A stretch of DNA of 64,000 bases from Gammaproteobacteria bacterium (GCA_025358295.1 JANYJY010000009.1:99052-163051), one strand, 5' to 3'; counted from the first letter of the stretch, positions 1 through 9,514 are shown. A program made the numbers and translations. Notes: generated from the sequence alone by a model not told the origin.

Positions 1-2
1 TG

Positions 3-2900
3 CGCTCGTTCCAGCGGCTGATCGATGCCGGCCACTCGCTGCTCGTGATCGAACACAACCTAGATGTGGTGCGCGCCGCCGATTGGATCATCGATCTCGG
101 CCCCGAAGGCGGTGAGGCCGGCGGCAGCATCGTTTGCACCGGCACTCCGGCTGAGCTGATGCGCGTCGCCGCCTCGCATACCGGCCGAGCGCTCGCCGAG
201 GATGAGAATCCTGCACCCGCGTCGCAAAGTGTTCACGATTCGGGTGGCGCGACCTACCGCGCGCCCACGTCCATCGAGATTCACGGCGCCCGCGAGCACA
301 ATCTCAAAAATGTCGATGTCAATCTCGGCCTCAATCAATTCACGGTGATCACCGGCGTATCGGGCAGCGGCAAGAGCACTCTGGCATTCGATATATTGTT
401 CGCCGAGGGACAGCGGCGTTATCTCGAGTCCCTAAATGCCTATGCACGGCAATTCGTGCAACCCGCATCGCGGCCCGATGTCGATGCCATTTTCGGCATT
501 CCGCCCACCGTTGCCATTGAACAGCGCACCAGCCGCGGCGGACACAAGAGCACGGTGGCGACTCTTACTGAAATCTATCATTTCCTGCGGTTGCTCTATG
601 TGAAGCTGGGTGTTCAGTACTGTCCCGTGTGCGAGGCGCGCATCGAACCGCAGTCCGCGGACGCCATCGCCGCGCGCCTGCTCAAGGACTATCGAGGCAA
701 GAGCATCACCCTCCTGGCGCCGCTCATCGTGGCGCGCAAGGGCTTGTACACCGCGCTCGCCAAGTGGGCGCGGGGCAAGGGATTTACTCACCTACAGGTC
801 GACGGCGGCCTGCTGCCGACGCAGAAGTGGCCGAGGCTGGATCGTTTTGTCGAACACAGCATCGAATTGCCCATCGCCACCCTCACTGTGAATCCGGCGC
901 GCGAATCGGAACTGCGACAGGCCTTGGATTTGGCCTTGGAGCATGGCCGCGGCGTGGTGCACGTGGCGTCGGCCCGCGGCACCGCCGGCGCGGCGGCGAA
1001 TGCGAGCGTGTTCTCCACCAAGCGCGCCTGCCCCAACTGCGGCACCGGATTTCCCGAACTCGATCCCCGGCTGTTTTCTTTCAATTCGCGGCATGGCTGG
1101 TGCACGGGTTGCTTCGGCACCGGGCTTCAGTTGGAGCAATTCGATGCGGAGCAGAGCGGCGAGGAATCAGCCTGGCGAGACGCCGGCGGCACGGAAGGCG
1201 ACTCCAAACCCGGCGTGTGTGCCGATTGCGCGGGGCACCGCCTCAATCCCGTTGCGCTGCATGTTTTGTTTCGCGATCAATCCATTGCCGCGCTCACGAA
1301 CTTGCCGGTGCGGGATTTTTCCGCAGGTCTGCAAAAGCTCAAATTGGTTGGACGCGAACGCGAGATTGCCCGCGACCTGCTGGCCGAACTGACCACGCGC
1401 ACGAATTTTCTCTGCGACGTCGGTTTGGGCTATTTGCAATTGAATCGTGCGGCGCCGACTCTCTCCGGCGGTGAGGCCCAGCGTATTCGTCTGGCGGCGC
1501 AGCTCGGATCCAATCTTCAAGGCGTCTGCTATGTACTGGACGAGCCCACGATCGGTCTGCACCCGCGGGATAATTTAGCGCTCCTCGACACGCTCGATAG
1601 GCTGCGCGCCAAGGGCAATACGCTGGTGGTGGTCGAGCACGACGAGGACACCATTCGGCGCGCCGATCAGGTCATCGATCTCGGGCCGGGCGCAGGCACG
1701 CGCGGCGGTCACATCGTGGCCCAGGGCACGGCCACGGAGCTCGCGCGCTTGGGCAATTCGGCGACCGGCCGTTGTCTGGCGGAACCCCTGCGTCACTCCC
1801 GCTCCCGGCGCCGCCCCATCGATCGGGACACTCCCATGATCGAGATCAGCGGCGCGAACCTGCACAACCTTCGCAAGGTCGATGCACGGATTCCGCTGGG
1901 GCGACTGTCGGTAATCACCGGCGTTTCCGGGTCCGGCAAATCCTCGTTGGCGCGCGATGTACTGATGCACAACTTGAAGCGACTGTTGACACGGCCCAAG
2001 CGCGGCAATCGCAGTGCCGAGACTCTTCTTGAGGGATGTGATGCCATCACGGGATGGCAGAAGATCAGTCGTGTGCTCGAAGTCGATCAAACCCCCATCG
2101 GCAAGACCCCGCGCTCCTGTCCCGCAACCTATATCGGATTCTGGGACTCGATTCGGCGCCTGTACGCCGATACCACCGAAGCGCGCATACGCGGATTTAC
2201 GGCCAGTCGATTTTCCTTCAATACGGCCGGCGGCCGCTGCGAGGCCTGCGAAGGCCAGGGCATGCAGCGCATTGAAATGAGCTTCCTGCCGGACGTCCAA
2301 ATCTTGTGCGACGTCTGCGGCGGCAAGCGTTTCAATCCAGAAACGCTATCCATTCTGTTCAAGGGCAGGAGCATCGGCGAAACCCTTGCGATGAGCGTCG
2401 ATGACGCATTGGAGTTCTTCTCGGCCCAGCGCAGCGTGCACCACCCCGTGAGCCTGCTCGCCGACGTGGGCCTCGGCTACCTGAGCCTCGGCCAACCCAG
2501 CCCAACACTCTCGGGCGGCGAAAGCCAGCGCATCAAGCTCGTCACCGAGTTATCTAAGGTCAGGACCGACGCGCTCGGACTGGATACGGCGCGACGCGAA
2601 GGTCTGCACACCTTGTACGTGCTCGACGAGCCGACCGTGGGCTTGCACATGGCCGATGTCGAAAAGCTTGTGCGCGTGCTGCATCGCCTGGTCGATGCCG
2701 GCAATACCGTGGTGGTCATCGAACACAATCTCGACATCATGGCCGAAGCGGACTGGATCATCGACTTGGGTCCCGAGGGCGGCGACGGTGGCGGCCGCAT
2801 CGTCGCGCAAGGCGTGCCGGAGATCATTGTGCGCAAACCCAAACAGAGTCATACGGCAAGAATTCTGGGCGAGTTTCTCTTGGAACGCGGCGTCGCGTAA
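3..2900 (+). CDS. UvrA-type excinuclease ABC subunit A, tandem double form (5' partial)
   Basis: DNA-damage recognition ATPase of nucleotide excision repair, cytoplasmic. The frame is open to the left edge, so the start lies outside the window. The first ~60 visible residues look like the end of one UvrA (VIEHNLDVV, DLGPEGGEAGG). From about residue 90 a complete second UvrA follows: Walker A GVSGSGKST, zinc module CPNCG...CTGC, signature LSGGEAQRIRLA, Walker B VLDEPTIGLHP, then the second half with GVSGSGKSS, CEACEG...CDVCGG, LSGGESQRIKL and LDEPTVGLH. A normal UvrA is about 940 residues and starts with its own first ABC half, so the leading segment implies a fusion of two UvrA units, probably 1800 residues or more. 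The gene is certain to be UvrA family. Whether it is the housekeeping uvrA or a UvrA2-like paralogue cannot be decided here. Confidence 0.93.
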   Translation, partial: RSFQRLIDAGHSLLVIEHNLDVVRAADWIIDLGPEGGEAGGSIVCTGTPAELMRVAASHTGRALAEDENPAPASQSVHDSGGATYRAPTSIEIHGAREHNLKNVDVNLGLNQFTVITGVSGSGKSTLAFDILFAEGQRRYLESLNAYARQFVQPASRPDVDAIFGIPPTVAIEQRTSRGGHKSTVATLTEIYHFLRLLYVKLGVQYCPVCEARIEPQSADAIAARLLKDYRGKSITLLAPLIVARKGLYTALAKWARGKGFTHLQVDGGLLPTQKWPRLDRFVEHSIELPIATLTVNPARESELRQALDLALEHGRGVVHVASARGTAGAAANASVFSTKRACPNCGTGFPELDPRLFSFNSRHGWCTGCFGTGLQLEQFDAEQSGEESAWRDAGGTEGDSKPGVCADCAGHRLNPVALHVLFRDQSIAALTNLPVRDFSAGLQKLKLVGREREIARDLLAELTTRTNFLCDVGLGYLQLNRAAPTLSGGEAQRIRLAAQLGSNLQGVCYVLDEPTIGLHPRDNLALLDTLDRLRAKGNTLVVVEHDEDTIRRADQVIDLGPGAGTRGGHIVAQGTATELARLGNSATGRCLAEPLRHSRSRRRPIDRDTPMIEISGANLHNLRKVDARIPLGRLSVITGVSGSGKSSLARDVLMHNLKRLLTRPKRGNRSAETLLEGCDAITGWQKISRVLEVDQTPIGKTPRSCPATYIGFWDSIRRLYADTTEARIRGFTASRFSFNTAGGRCEACEGQGMQRIEMSFLPDVQILCDVCGGKRFNPETLSILFKGRSIGETLAMSVDDALEFFSAQRSVHHPVSLLADVGLGYLSLGQPSPTLSGGESQRIKLVTELSKVRTDALGLDTARREGLHTLYVLDEPTVGLHMADVEKLVRVLHRLVDAGNTVVVIEHNLDIMAEADWIIDLGPEGGDGGGRIVAQGVPEIIVRKPKQSHTARILGEFLLERGVA

Positions 2901-2929
2901 CCATTTAGTCCTGGTTTGTGCTCGCGTCG

Positions 2930-3874
2930 CTATTTCCCTGCAGGCTTCTGCGCGTCGCGCTCGCGCTGAGTGCGTGATTGCGCGTTCTCATTTTTTTTGG
3001 AGCTGCCGCGCAGCCCTTGATCCTCGATCAAACGCTTGTGCACGTAGAGGAATCGAGTGTACTCGTACTCAAACGGTGAACCGCTGCCGTAGTAGCGGAA
3101 ATTGACGTTAGAACGAATATCGACTGCATTGACGACCGGTAGGCCCCATGAAATCCAGCCGCGATACAGGTCGGCGACATTGACGATATACGATACGCCG
3201 TAATCGCCGAGATAACCGACGCCGTCGCGTAGTGTCGAGGGTCCTAGAATTGGAATGACCAGATAAGGACCCGGGTGCATGCCCCACTTGGCCAGAGTCG
3301 TGCTCATGCCCGTCGGCGCGGGCGGCAACTTCATTTTCGCGGCGGGATCGAACAGACCACCGATGCCAACGGTGCTGTTGATTACGAATCGACCCAGTGA
3401 GCGCAAACCCAATTTTAGGCGCCATTGCAACGTGTAGTTGACGATGCTGTCGACTTCTTTCAGGTTGGCGAAGAAATTGTGCACGCCGGATCGAAGCGGC
3501 GACGGCACACGGCGATAGACGTCGGTCACCGGTAGAAAGATGGCTTCGTCGAACCGTGTGTTGAATCGATAAGTGAAGCGGTTGAGCCGCTCCCATGGAT
3601 CGTAGCTGTACATGGACGGAGCTTCGGCCGGAGTCACTGGAGGCACTGCCTTGTCAGTGTCTTGACCGCCCTCGCCGGCCTTGCTTGCCGCAGCCGACTG
3701 GCTTTCCTCCGTGTTCTTCCGAGTCTCTGCTGCCTCGAACGCCGCCGCACTTGCCACGGCGGCGGCATTTTCCGCCGCCGGATCCTCCGCAGCAACGCTG
3801 CGGATGCTGAGGTTTGAAGACACGCAGCCGCCAAGCGACATCGCAACGAGCGCTAGGAGAACGGCGTGCTTCAT
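2930..3874 (-). CDS. mlaA: MlaA/VacJ outer-membrane lipoprotein
   Basis: Outer-membrane lipoprotein of the Mla pathway, which removes mislocalised phospholipids from the outer leaflet and passes them to MlaC. I chose ATG 3874 (314 aa) because it overlaps the TGA of the upstream hydrolase as ATGA. An ATG at 3892 would add six residues. The lipobox is SLGGC with the lipidated Cys at residue 17. A low-complexity Ala/Glu linker follows, and then the family core: PWERLNRFTYRFN, VPSPLRSGVHNFFANL, LGRFVINSTVGIGGLFDPA, GPYLVIPILGPSTLRDG. The length is longer than E. coli MlaA (251 aa) because of the N-terminal linker and a charged C-terminal tail. The rest of the mla operon (mlaFEDCB) is not nearby. 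Confidence 0.93.
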   Translation of the reverse strand: MKHAVLLALVAMSLGGCVSSNLSIRSVAAEDPAAENAAAVASAAAFEAAETRKNTEESQSAAASKAGEGGQDTDKAVPPVTPAEAPSMYSYDPWERLNRFTYRFNTRFDEAIFLPVTDVYRRVPSPLRSGVHNFFANLKEVDSIVNYTLQWRLKLGLRSLGRFVINSTVGIGGLFDPAAKMKLPPAPTGMSTTLAKWGMHPGPYLVIPILGPSTLRDGVGYLGDYGVSYIVNVADLYRGWISWGLPVVNAVDIRSNVNFRYYGSGSPFEYEYTRFLYVHKRLIEDQGLRGSSKKNENAQSRTQRERDAQKPAGK

Positions 3875-5274
3875 TGCGCTGCTCCCGGCCAACGTCCGGC
3901 CAGCATGTCGAGCATATCTGCCACTTGCTGCCGATCGCCCAAATTGCCCAAGTGACCCCCATGGTCATAGACGGCAATCCTCGCTCCCAAAGTTTCCCGC
4001 AACCATGCAAGTTCCTGCTTATCCAGGATGACATCGTCGCTGTTGGTCTGGGCGTAGTAGTCCGAACCGTTGTGCAGAGCGGCGCCGATGATGTCGAGGC
4101 GATTGTCGGCAATCAGACTGGCCGCCGTCGAATTGGGGCGGCGCTGCAGATAGTAGGGCGCGAACACCTTGGTGAAATATTCCGCAAATGTCTTGTTGCG
4201 CAATTTACGCTGAATCTCGTCGAGCGAGTCCCCGAGCCTGGGAGGGTGCTTCGGGTCGACCACGACGCCGCTGCCGGAATAGAGGTCGCCAGCGAAAAAC
4301 ATATCTACCAGATCGAGCCGAAAGGTCAACGCAATCGCGGCAGAGAATTCCGCATCGGTCTTAAACACCGCGGCGGCCGCGCCGAATAGAAAACCCTCGT
4401 CGATTTGCACGCGATTCGATGCACGATACAGATTGGCGAGTTGGGCATACAGCCGACGGTACAGGCGTTCCACTGCCTCGTCTCCCGAACCGACGCTGAT
4501 CTCGAACAGCTTGTCGAGCCGACCAATCGAAGAAAACAGGCTGACCGGCGGGTTAATCATGACGGCGCGATGAATCTTGAGCTTGCCTTCCGACGCGTCG
4601 ATGGATTTCACGATGGCAGCGTTGGCGCCGCCAAGGCTGTAGCCAAGCACATCGATGTCGCTGATCTGAATCCTCCGGGGCAGATGAGCGATGACCTCTT
4701 GCATGGCTGCGTACAGATCGTGACCGTCCTGCATCAAATCGCCCGCCACTCCGGTGCTGGATGCGGACGCGATGAAGCCGGGGAAAGTCGGGGACGGCAT
4801 GGTCAACACGTGATAGCCAGCGGCATACAGTGCGCCACGCAGCAAGGAAAGCTTCGCGGTATTGCCGCCGCTGCCCGTTCCGGATATGACAATGGCGAGT
4901 GGCGCGGGTTTGTCCTGGGCCGAAAACCACACCCGCAGGCGGCGATCGAACCACAGCACCTCCGGCAGCGGCCGCGCCCACGGCAGGGCAATGTTGATTT
5001 CCAGCAAGGGAACTCTATGGGGCATCGGCGCAATGTTCTGCGGCGGCGTACCGAATACCGTGGCGCGCAGCGCCGCCGAATCCGCAAGTCCAGCCGCAGG
5101 GCCCGGCGCGGGCGGCGGCTCAATGGCCTGCGCCGGGGGCAATGTATCGGCTAGGACAGCAGGCTTCGCACCATAGGCGAGCGCCGCGCAAAGAATCCCA
5201 ACGGCGAACGTCAATGACTTGATGCGCCGGCGCGTACGTCTCTCCTGGGCCGAGGAGGTATCGTCGGATATCAT
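3871..5274 (-). CDS. Exported alpha/beta serine hydrolase, coupled to mlaA
   Basis: Start ATG 5274 was chosen because AAAGGA lies 7 bases upstream; an in-frame ATG at 5307 has no such site. This gives 467 residues. A basic stretch (RTRRRIKS) and a hydrophobic segment near residues 20-40 form a signal peptide or anchor. A serine-hydrolase fold is suggested by VISGTGSGG (oxyanion region) and the nucleophile elbow GYSLGG near residue 212. A late YDHGGHLGNLG may hold the catalytic His. Substrate unknown. The stop overlaps the mlaA start by four bases, so co-expression with the lipid-transport lipoprotein is likely and a lipid or cell-envelope substrate is plausible by inference only. Confidence 0.75.
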   Translation of the reverse strand: MISDDTSSAQERRTRRRIKSLTFAVGILCAALAYGAKPAVLADTLPPAQAIEPPPAPGPAAGLADSAALRATVFGTPPQNIAPMPHRVPLLEINIALPWARPLPEVLWFDRRLRVWFSAQDKPAPLAIVISGTGSGGNTAKLSLLRGALYAAGYHVLTMPSPTFPGFIASASSTGVAGDLMQDGHDLYAAMQEVIAHLPRRIQISDIDVLGYSLGGANAAIVKSIDASEGKLKIHRAVMINPPVSLFSSIGRLDKLFEISVGSGDEAVERLYRRLYAQLANLYRASNRVQIDEGFLFGAAAAVFKTDAEFSAAIALTFRLDLVDMFFAGDLYSGSGVVVDPKHPPRLGDSLDEIQRKLRNKTFAEYFTKVFAPYYLQRRPNSTAASLIADNRLDIIGAALHNGSDYYAQTNSDDVILDKQELAWLRETLGARIAVYDHGGHLGNLGDRQQVADMLDMLAGRWPGAAQ

Positions 5275-5371
5275 CGGGTGATCCTTTAACTGGCAAGCGA
5301 TTCTCATGGCCCGCTTGAATCATGAGGCAGCCGACTCTGGTTAAACAAGCTAATTTATGTAATCAGCTGCA

Positions 5372-5399
5372 TCGACACCGGCTGCCGCCATTGTAGTAT
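5372..5399 (+). promoter_or_regulatory. Candidate sigma70 promoter for the RibD-like gene
   Basis: TCGACA at 5372-5377 and TAGTAT at 5394-5399 are separated by 16 bases, 35 bases before the ATG at 5435. They match the -35 and -10 consensus at 5/6 and 4/6. This is the only clear candidate in the 160-bp divergent spacer between the hydrolase and this gene. It is a visual match only. Confidence 0.3.
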
Positions 5400-5434
5400 T
5401 TACAGATCGCGTCAAACTACCGAGACTCAAGACT

Positions 5435-6295
5435 ATGGCCACCAGCCTCAGAGCTCTGCTGCCTCTTTATAGCGTCAAGGGCGGCGCCACTGTTCCTCTG
5501 CCGCGTAAGTTGGCCCGGCTGTACGGCGGCTTGCGCATGCCGGCGCCTGGTTCGAGCCCCAAGGTATTCAGTAATTTTGTGACGACGTTGGACGGCGTCG
5601 TGTCGCTTCAAGTCAAGGGACATTCCGGCGGCGGGGACATCAGCGGCTTCAACTCCCAAGACCGCATGGTAATGGGATTGTTGCGCGCCGTTGCCGACGT
5701 GGTGATCGTAGGCTCGGGCACCCTCGCTGCAGACCCCCAGCACGTATGGACGCCCGATGCCATTTGCCCCGAACTAGCGCGGGAGTATCAATTGCTACGA
5801 CACGCGATGTTCAAGCACCCGGCGGCGCTGAACGTGGTCGTCAGCGCCAGCGGCAATATCGACCTGAGGCTGCCGGTGTTTGCTTCCGGCCGCGTTCCGG
5901 TATTAATCGCGACCACGCGCACCGGCGCGCGCCGCCTGCACAAACAAAGATTGCCCGATTCAGTTTCGATTCGCTCAATTCGCAGCCGCAGCGGGAGAAT
6001 CGAGCCGGGCGCCATACTGGACGAGGTGGCCCGCGCGAGTGGCGGCGAGCGGATCCTCATCGAGGGCGGTCCGCAATTATTGGGCTCCTTTTATCGAGCA
6101 GGCCTGGTCGACGAGCAATTCCTGACGCTGGCGCCGCAAATCGCTGGGCGTCGTGAGCAAGACGGGCGGCTCAGTCTGGTGATGGGAACAACATTCGCGC
6201 CGCAACACCCGCTCTGGGGTTCTTTGACAGATGTACGTCGCGGCCAAAGTCACCTGTTTCTGCGCTATTCTTTCGCCGGCCGAACCCAGCTTTGA
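5435..6295 (+). CDS. RibD C-terminal-domain reductase (pyrimidine reductase / DHFR-like)
   Basis: NADPH-dependent reductase of the RibD_C family, the fold that reduces the ribosyl pyrimidine in riboflavin synthesis and is also found in stand-alone reductases. It has 286 residues. Family features are FSNFVTTLDGVVSL near residue 45 (substrate strand with TLDG), GLLRAVADVVIVGSGTL, a central NVVVSASGNIDL and the cofactor motif ILIEGGPQLLGSF near residue 205, followed by VDEQFLTLAPQIAG. There is no deaminase domain and no riboflavin gene nearby, so a role in riboflavin synthesis is not supported by context. Reading starts at ATG 5435 after a 35-base leader. Confidence 0.85.
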   Translation: MATSLRALLPLYSVKGGATVPLPRKLARLYGGLRMPAPGSSPKVFSNFVTTLDGVVSLQVKGHSGGGDISGFNSQDRMVMGLLRAVADVVIVGSGTLAADPQHVWTPDAICPELAREYQLLRHAMFKHPAALNVVVSASGNIDLRLPVFASGRVPVLIATTRTGARRLHKQRLPDSVSIRSIRSRSGRIEPGAILDEVARASGGERILIEGGPQLLGSFYRAGLVDEQFLTLAPQIAGRREQDGRLSLVMGTTFAPQHPLWGSLTDVRRGQSHLFLRYSFAGRTQL

Positions 6296-6310
6296 TCAAG
6301 AGGGAAAAAC

Positions 6311-7528
6311 ATGAAAACGCATTATTCGCGAGCCTTGCACGTTGGCTATTTCGTTGCCGGCACGCTGATGGGCGCGACGATCGCCTTCGCCGACGTCACC
6401 ATCGAACAGAAAAATACTCTGGATGTTGCCTCCGTCATCAAAGCTCACGGCTCGACAACGACTAATATCGCGGGCGACAAACAACGTGAAGACTCGGAAT
6501 CGCATTGCGAAGGCATGATGTCGCTGGTGTGCGGCAACCTTCACGGCGGCGAAATTGTTCGCTTGGACCGCGGTGTGACCTGGCATCTGGAGCCGGATAA
6601 GAAGGCCTACCGCGAGGATGCTTTTGCGTCGCCCGAAGAACTGGCGGCCATGCGGGCCAAAATGCAGGCGCGGCTAGAAAAGATGCGTTCCTGCCCCGTG
6701 TCGCAGAAACAGGCGCCCATCGACAAATCCAAATGCGAGATGTCGGCGCCAAAAATCGATGTTCATAGGACCGACGACAAGATGTCGATTGCCGGGCACG
6801 ATAGCCAACGCACGGTGGCTACCTTGACCGAGAGTTGTACCAATAAGGAAACCGGTGACGTGTGCGATACCGTGATTGCAGTCGACACCTGGTTGACGCA
6901 GGACAAGCTTCCCGGAAGCGAGGACCGCCGAGCATTCCAGCTGGCGTATGCGAAGAAACTCGGCCTGGACGATCCGCAAGGCGCGCTGCGCGGAGAATTC
7001 GCAAAATTCCTCGCGCCCTATCAATCCCAAATCAAGGAGCTCACCGCCAAATCCGGCGACTTTAAAGGCTCGACCTTAAGGACAACGTTGCGGGTCATGA
7101 TGGGTGGTCAGCAGTGCAGTACGGTCGCTAAGATGAAGCCGAACGACTCTACGGGCACAGACACCACGGGCGGCAGCAATAGTCCGATTAGCAGCGTCGC
7201 GCAAGCCGGCAAGGCGCTCGGCTCGTCAGTGGGCAATCTCGTTGGCGGCCTGTTCAAGAAGAAAAAGGTCGACGATGCGCAGGCGGCGGCAAGTGCCGCT
7301 CCAACGGCTTCGGCGACTTCCCCAAGCACGCCAGCCCCCGCCGTGGGAGCGGCCGATCCGTACACGCAATACGTCCAAATGGCGTCATTTACTACGGAAA
7401 CGGTCGCCATAAATGTCGCAGCGGTTCCCGCCGATCGTTTCGAAGTTCCGTCCGACTGGAAGAAGGTGGCACCGAAGGCCAGCAAGCTGGACGACGATGA
7501 CTTCACCTGTCCAAAATCCGCAAATTAG
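6311..7528 (+). CDS. Hypothetical exported protein (DUF4412-like)
   Basis: A 405-residue protein with a Sec signal peptide (residues 1-27, cleavage near AFA/DV) and a GAGGG site six bases before the ATG. The mature part starts with a beta-rich stretch, ends with a low-complexity Ala/Pro/Thr/Ser linker (about residues 325-345) and has eight or more cysteines, several in pairs such as C...C in the SHCEGMMSLVCGN region, suggesting periplasmic disulfides. The arrangement of a strand-rich body with HLEPDKKAY resembles the DUF4412 family, but this is a weak match. It follows the reductase by 15 bases, so the two may be co-transcribed. No function is proposed. Confidence 0.7.
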   Translation: MKTHYSRALHVGYFVAGTLMGATIAFADVTIEQKNTLDVASVIKAHGSTTTNIAGDKQREDSESHCEGMMSLVCGNLHGGEIVRLDRGVTWHLEPDKKAYREDAFASPEELAAMRAKMQARLEKMRSCPVSQKQAPIDKSKCEMSAPKIDVHRTDDKMSIAGHDSQRTVATLTESCTNKETGDVCDTVIAVDTWLTQDKLPGSEDRRAFQLAYAKKLGLDDPQGALRGEFAKFLAPYQSQIKELTAKSGDFKGSTLRTTLRVMMGGQQCSTVAKMKPNDSTGTDTTGGSNSPISSVAQAGKALGSSVGNLVGGLFKKKKVDDAQAAASAAPTASATSPSTPAPAVGAADPYTQYVQMASFTTETVAINVAAVPADRFEVPSDWKKVAPKASKLDDDDFTCPKSAN

Positions 7529-7600
7529 ACCTTGGGCAATGCAGTATTCGCTATTTAAGGGGGCGCGGCGGCCTCGCGAGGCAAGGTCTACACTTCGCGT

Positions 7601-7807
7601 ATGAACGACGAAAGCCTGGAATTGGTCCAAACGAAAATCGCCTTCCTGGAAAGCGCAACGGCTGAGCTAAGCGATGTGATATTTCGACAGCAGCGGGAGA
7701 TTCAAGCTCTCGGGGCGCAATTGCGAGCGCTCTCGGACCGCCTGAACAGCGTCCAACCGGAAGACAGTCCTCGCTCGCCCGAACAGGAACGGCCGCCTCA
7801 CTACTGA
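7601..7807 (+). CDS. slyX: SlyX family coiled-coil protein
   Basis: A 68-residue protein with the classic SlyX layout: a leucine-rich coiled coil over residues 7-50 (LVQTKIAFLESATAEL, QREIQALGAQLRAL) and the conserved end PPHY. Its molecular role is unknown, although the family is widespread in Proteobacteria and often sits next to slyD. Here its last seven bases overlap the end of the convergent phosphotransferase gene. It is preceded by a 12-bp perfect palindrome at 7571-7582 of no clear function. Confidence 0.9.
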   Translation: MNDESLELVQTKIAFLESATAELSDVIFRQQREIQALGAQLRALSDRLNSVQPEDSPRSPEQERPPHY

Positions 7808-8841
7808 TTTCGCCCGGCAGCAACGTCGGTCCCTGCCGCGCAGGCGGCACGAACGAGATTCAGCGTATCCAAGCCTGAGCACTGCTCGAGCACTCGCAAA
7901 AGGTCCCACGCGGCGGTCTCGCTCACCACCTGGTACGGGTCACCGGGGTTGCGCGCTCGATTGTGGGCGGAGTAGCAGACGCTCATGCTCAGGCGCGACA
8001 AAATCAATGGAAAGAGTACACGCTGTTCGGCGTCGGTGAGCGGATAGTGAGCGTGGTAGGACTCGATCATGTGTGCGGCCACGGACAAGGGGTCCCGATC
8101 ACCGAGCAGGGTATAAGCCAGCGCGATGGCCAGATCGCAGACCGTCGCGGTGTACAGAGAATCGCCGAAATCCAGCAGCCCCACCATGCGTCCCTCGTCG
8201 GCGATGACATTGTGATCATTGGCGTCGCCGTGAACCACGCTATGCCGTAGAGCGCTCCAGTCTATTTCTGCCCACTCGGAAAAAAGCCGTTCTACACAAG
8301 CGCGTCCAGCCCGTGGCAGCAATGCGGTGTGCTCCTGAGCCATGTCCGCCCGGCGCAAATCCCACTGCAGGACCCGCCTCATTCCCGGATGAGAGAAGCC
8401 GCTCAATGACTCATCGATCTTGGCCATGCTCGCGCCAATGGACTTATACAACATAGGTCCACGCGACGTACTGTCGGCAAGTACTTCCCCATCGATCCAA
8501 ATCATCAGACGCAGGCAATGATGAGTGCCTGTCCGGGGATTGGGAATACTGGCGATGTCCAATCCCTGCAGCGAAGTCACCACCCTCTGCACCCGGCATG
8601 CCACCAGCGAAGCCTCGACATGGCGCATGGCCTGATTCTGGAAATCGAGCACTTCCACGGCATCGCCTGCATTCGCAATTTTCAATACGAATTTCCCACC
8701 GCCGTGCTCCGCGATTAAGAAATTCTGATCCCGCTCGCTGGGCAGAGGAGCAGAACTGCCTGTGAGACCGTATTGCTGAGCCGCGGCCGCGAGCGCCTCC
8801 GCAGCGGTAAATCGAGGAATGCTCTCGAGAGAAATGGTCAT
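7801..8841 (-). CDS. APH-family phosphotransferase, hydroxylysine-kinase-like
   Basis: A 346-residue small-molecule kinase with the protein-kinase-like fold of the aminoglycoside phosphotransferase (APH) family. The catalytic loop is HGDANDHNV (near residue 199) and the metal-binding motif is LLDFGDS about 20 residues later. The N-terminal SERDQNFLIAEHGGGKFVLKI is the nucleotide-binding region with an invariant Lys. The pattern HGDANDHNV with DFGD is typical of the hydroxylysine kinase / AGPHD1 branch, which in many bacteria is fused or linked to a class III aminotransferase. No such partner is present here. It ends 40 bases after the maiA stop on the same strand. Substrate uncertain. Confidence 0.8.
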   Translation of the reverse strand: MTISLESIPRFTAAEALAAAAQQYGLTGSSAPLPSERDQNFLIAEHGGGKFVLKIANAGDAVEVLDFQNQAMRHVEASLVACRVQRVVTSLQGLDIASIPNPRTGTHHCLRLMIWIDGEVLADSTSRGPMLYKSIGASMAKIDESLSGFSHPGMRRVLQWDLRRADMAQEHTALLPRAGRACVERLFSEWAEIDWSALRHSVVHGDANDHNVIADEGRMVGLLDFGDSLYTATVCDLAIALAYTLLGDRDPLSVAAHMIESYHAHYPLTDAEQRVLFPLILSRLSMSVCYSAHNRARNPGDPYQVVSETAAWDLLRVLEQCSGLDTLNLVRAACAAGTDVAAGRNQ

Positions 8842-8881
8842 CGCACAGAGTGACCCGGACTCTGCCTCCCCCGACGGCGGC

Positions 8882-9514
8882 TCAAACCTGTCTGTCCGGT
8901 GCAGCGCCCTGAAATGCCGGCAGGTCCCGGCAGGCTGCGTCTATCGCCAGGATGCGCGGATACGCTTCCAGGTCCACGTTGAAGCGGCGTGCATTGAACA
9001 CTTGCGGCACCAGACACACATCCGCCATCGTGGGCGCATCGCCGTGACAAAATCTCCCGGTCGCTTTGTCGCGAACCAGCCAGCGCTCCAGTGCACTGAA
9101 GCCGAGCTGCACCCAATGCCGGTACCATTCGTCACGTTCTGTCTTGTCGTGCCCGAGATCGTGCTCAAGATATTGCAGCACGCGCAAATTGTTCAGGGGG
9201 TGCACATCGCAAGTAATGGCGAGCGACAGGGCCCGCACTCGCGCCCTTTCCAAGGGAGCGTGCGGCAGGAGCGGCGGATCCGGATGAATTTCATCGAGAT
9301 ACTCGATGATGGCCACAGATTGCGTCAGTACCGCGCCTTCGTCCAATGCCAGCGCGGGCACGAAGCCCTGGCTGTTGATCTGCAGAAAGCTCTCGAGCTT
9401 TTGCTCTCCGCCACGCAGGTCCAAGAGCACTGAGGTGACCTTTACCGCCTTCAGCGCCAGGGCGATTCGCACCCGATACGAAGCCGAACTTAAGGCATGA
9501 CCGTACAGAATCAT
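8882..9514 (-). CDS. maiA: Maleylacetoacetate isomerase (zeta-class GST)
   Basis: Converts maleylacetoacetate to fumarylacetoacetate in tyrosine/homogentisate breakdown, using glutathione. It has 210 residues, as is usual. The active-site motif SSASYRVRIALALK lies near residues 9-22. QINSQGFVPALALDEG and LTQSVAIIEYLDE are the glutathione-binding parts of the thioredoxin-like domain, and the C-terminal helical domain has DVHPLNNLRVLQYL. Other genes of the pathway (hmgA, fahA) are not in the window. A general zeta-class GST role is the alternative. Confidence 0.88.
   Translation of the reverse strand: MILYGHALSSASYRVRIALALKAVKVTSVLLDLRGGEQKLESFLQINSQGFVPALALDEGAVLTQSVAIIEYLDEIHPDPPLLPHAPLERARVRALSLAITCDVHPLNNLRVLQYLEHDLGHDKTERDEWYRHWVQLGFSALERWLVRDKATGRFCHGDAPTMADVCLVPQVFNARRFNVDLEAYPRILAIDAACRDLPAFQGAAPDRQV

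Noticed and set aside
629-1474. 281-codon frame inside uvrA
   Set aside because: Arg/Ala-rich out-of-phase text within a clear UvrA gene.
7571-7582. 12-bp palindrome GCCTCGCGAGGC before slyX
   Set aside because: No T-run and no second copy; could be a chance or a minor regulator site, not enough to call.
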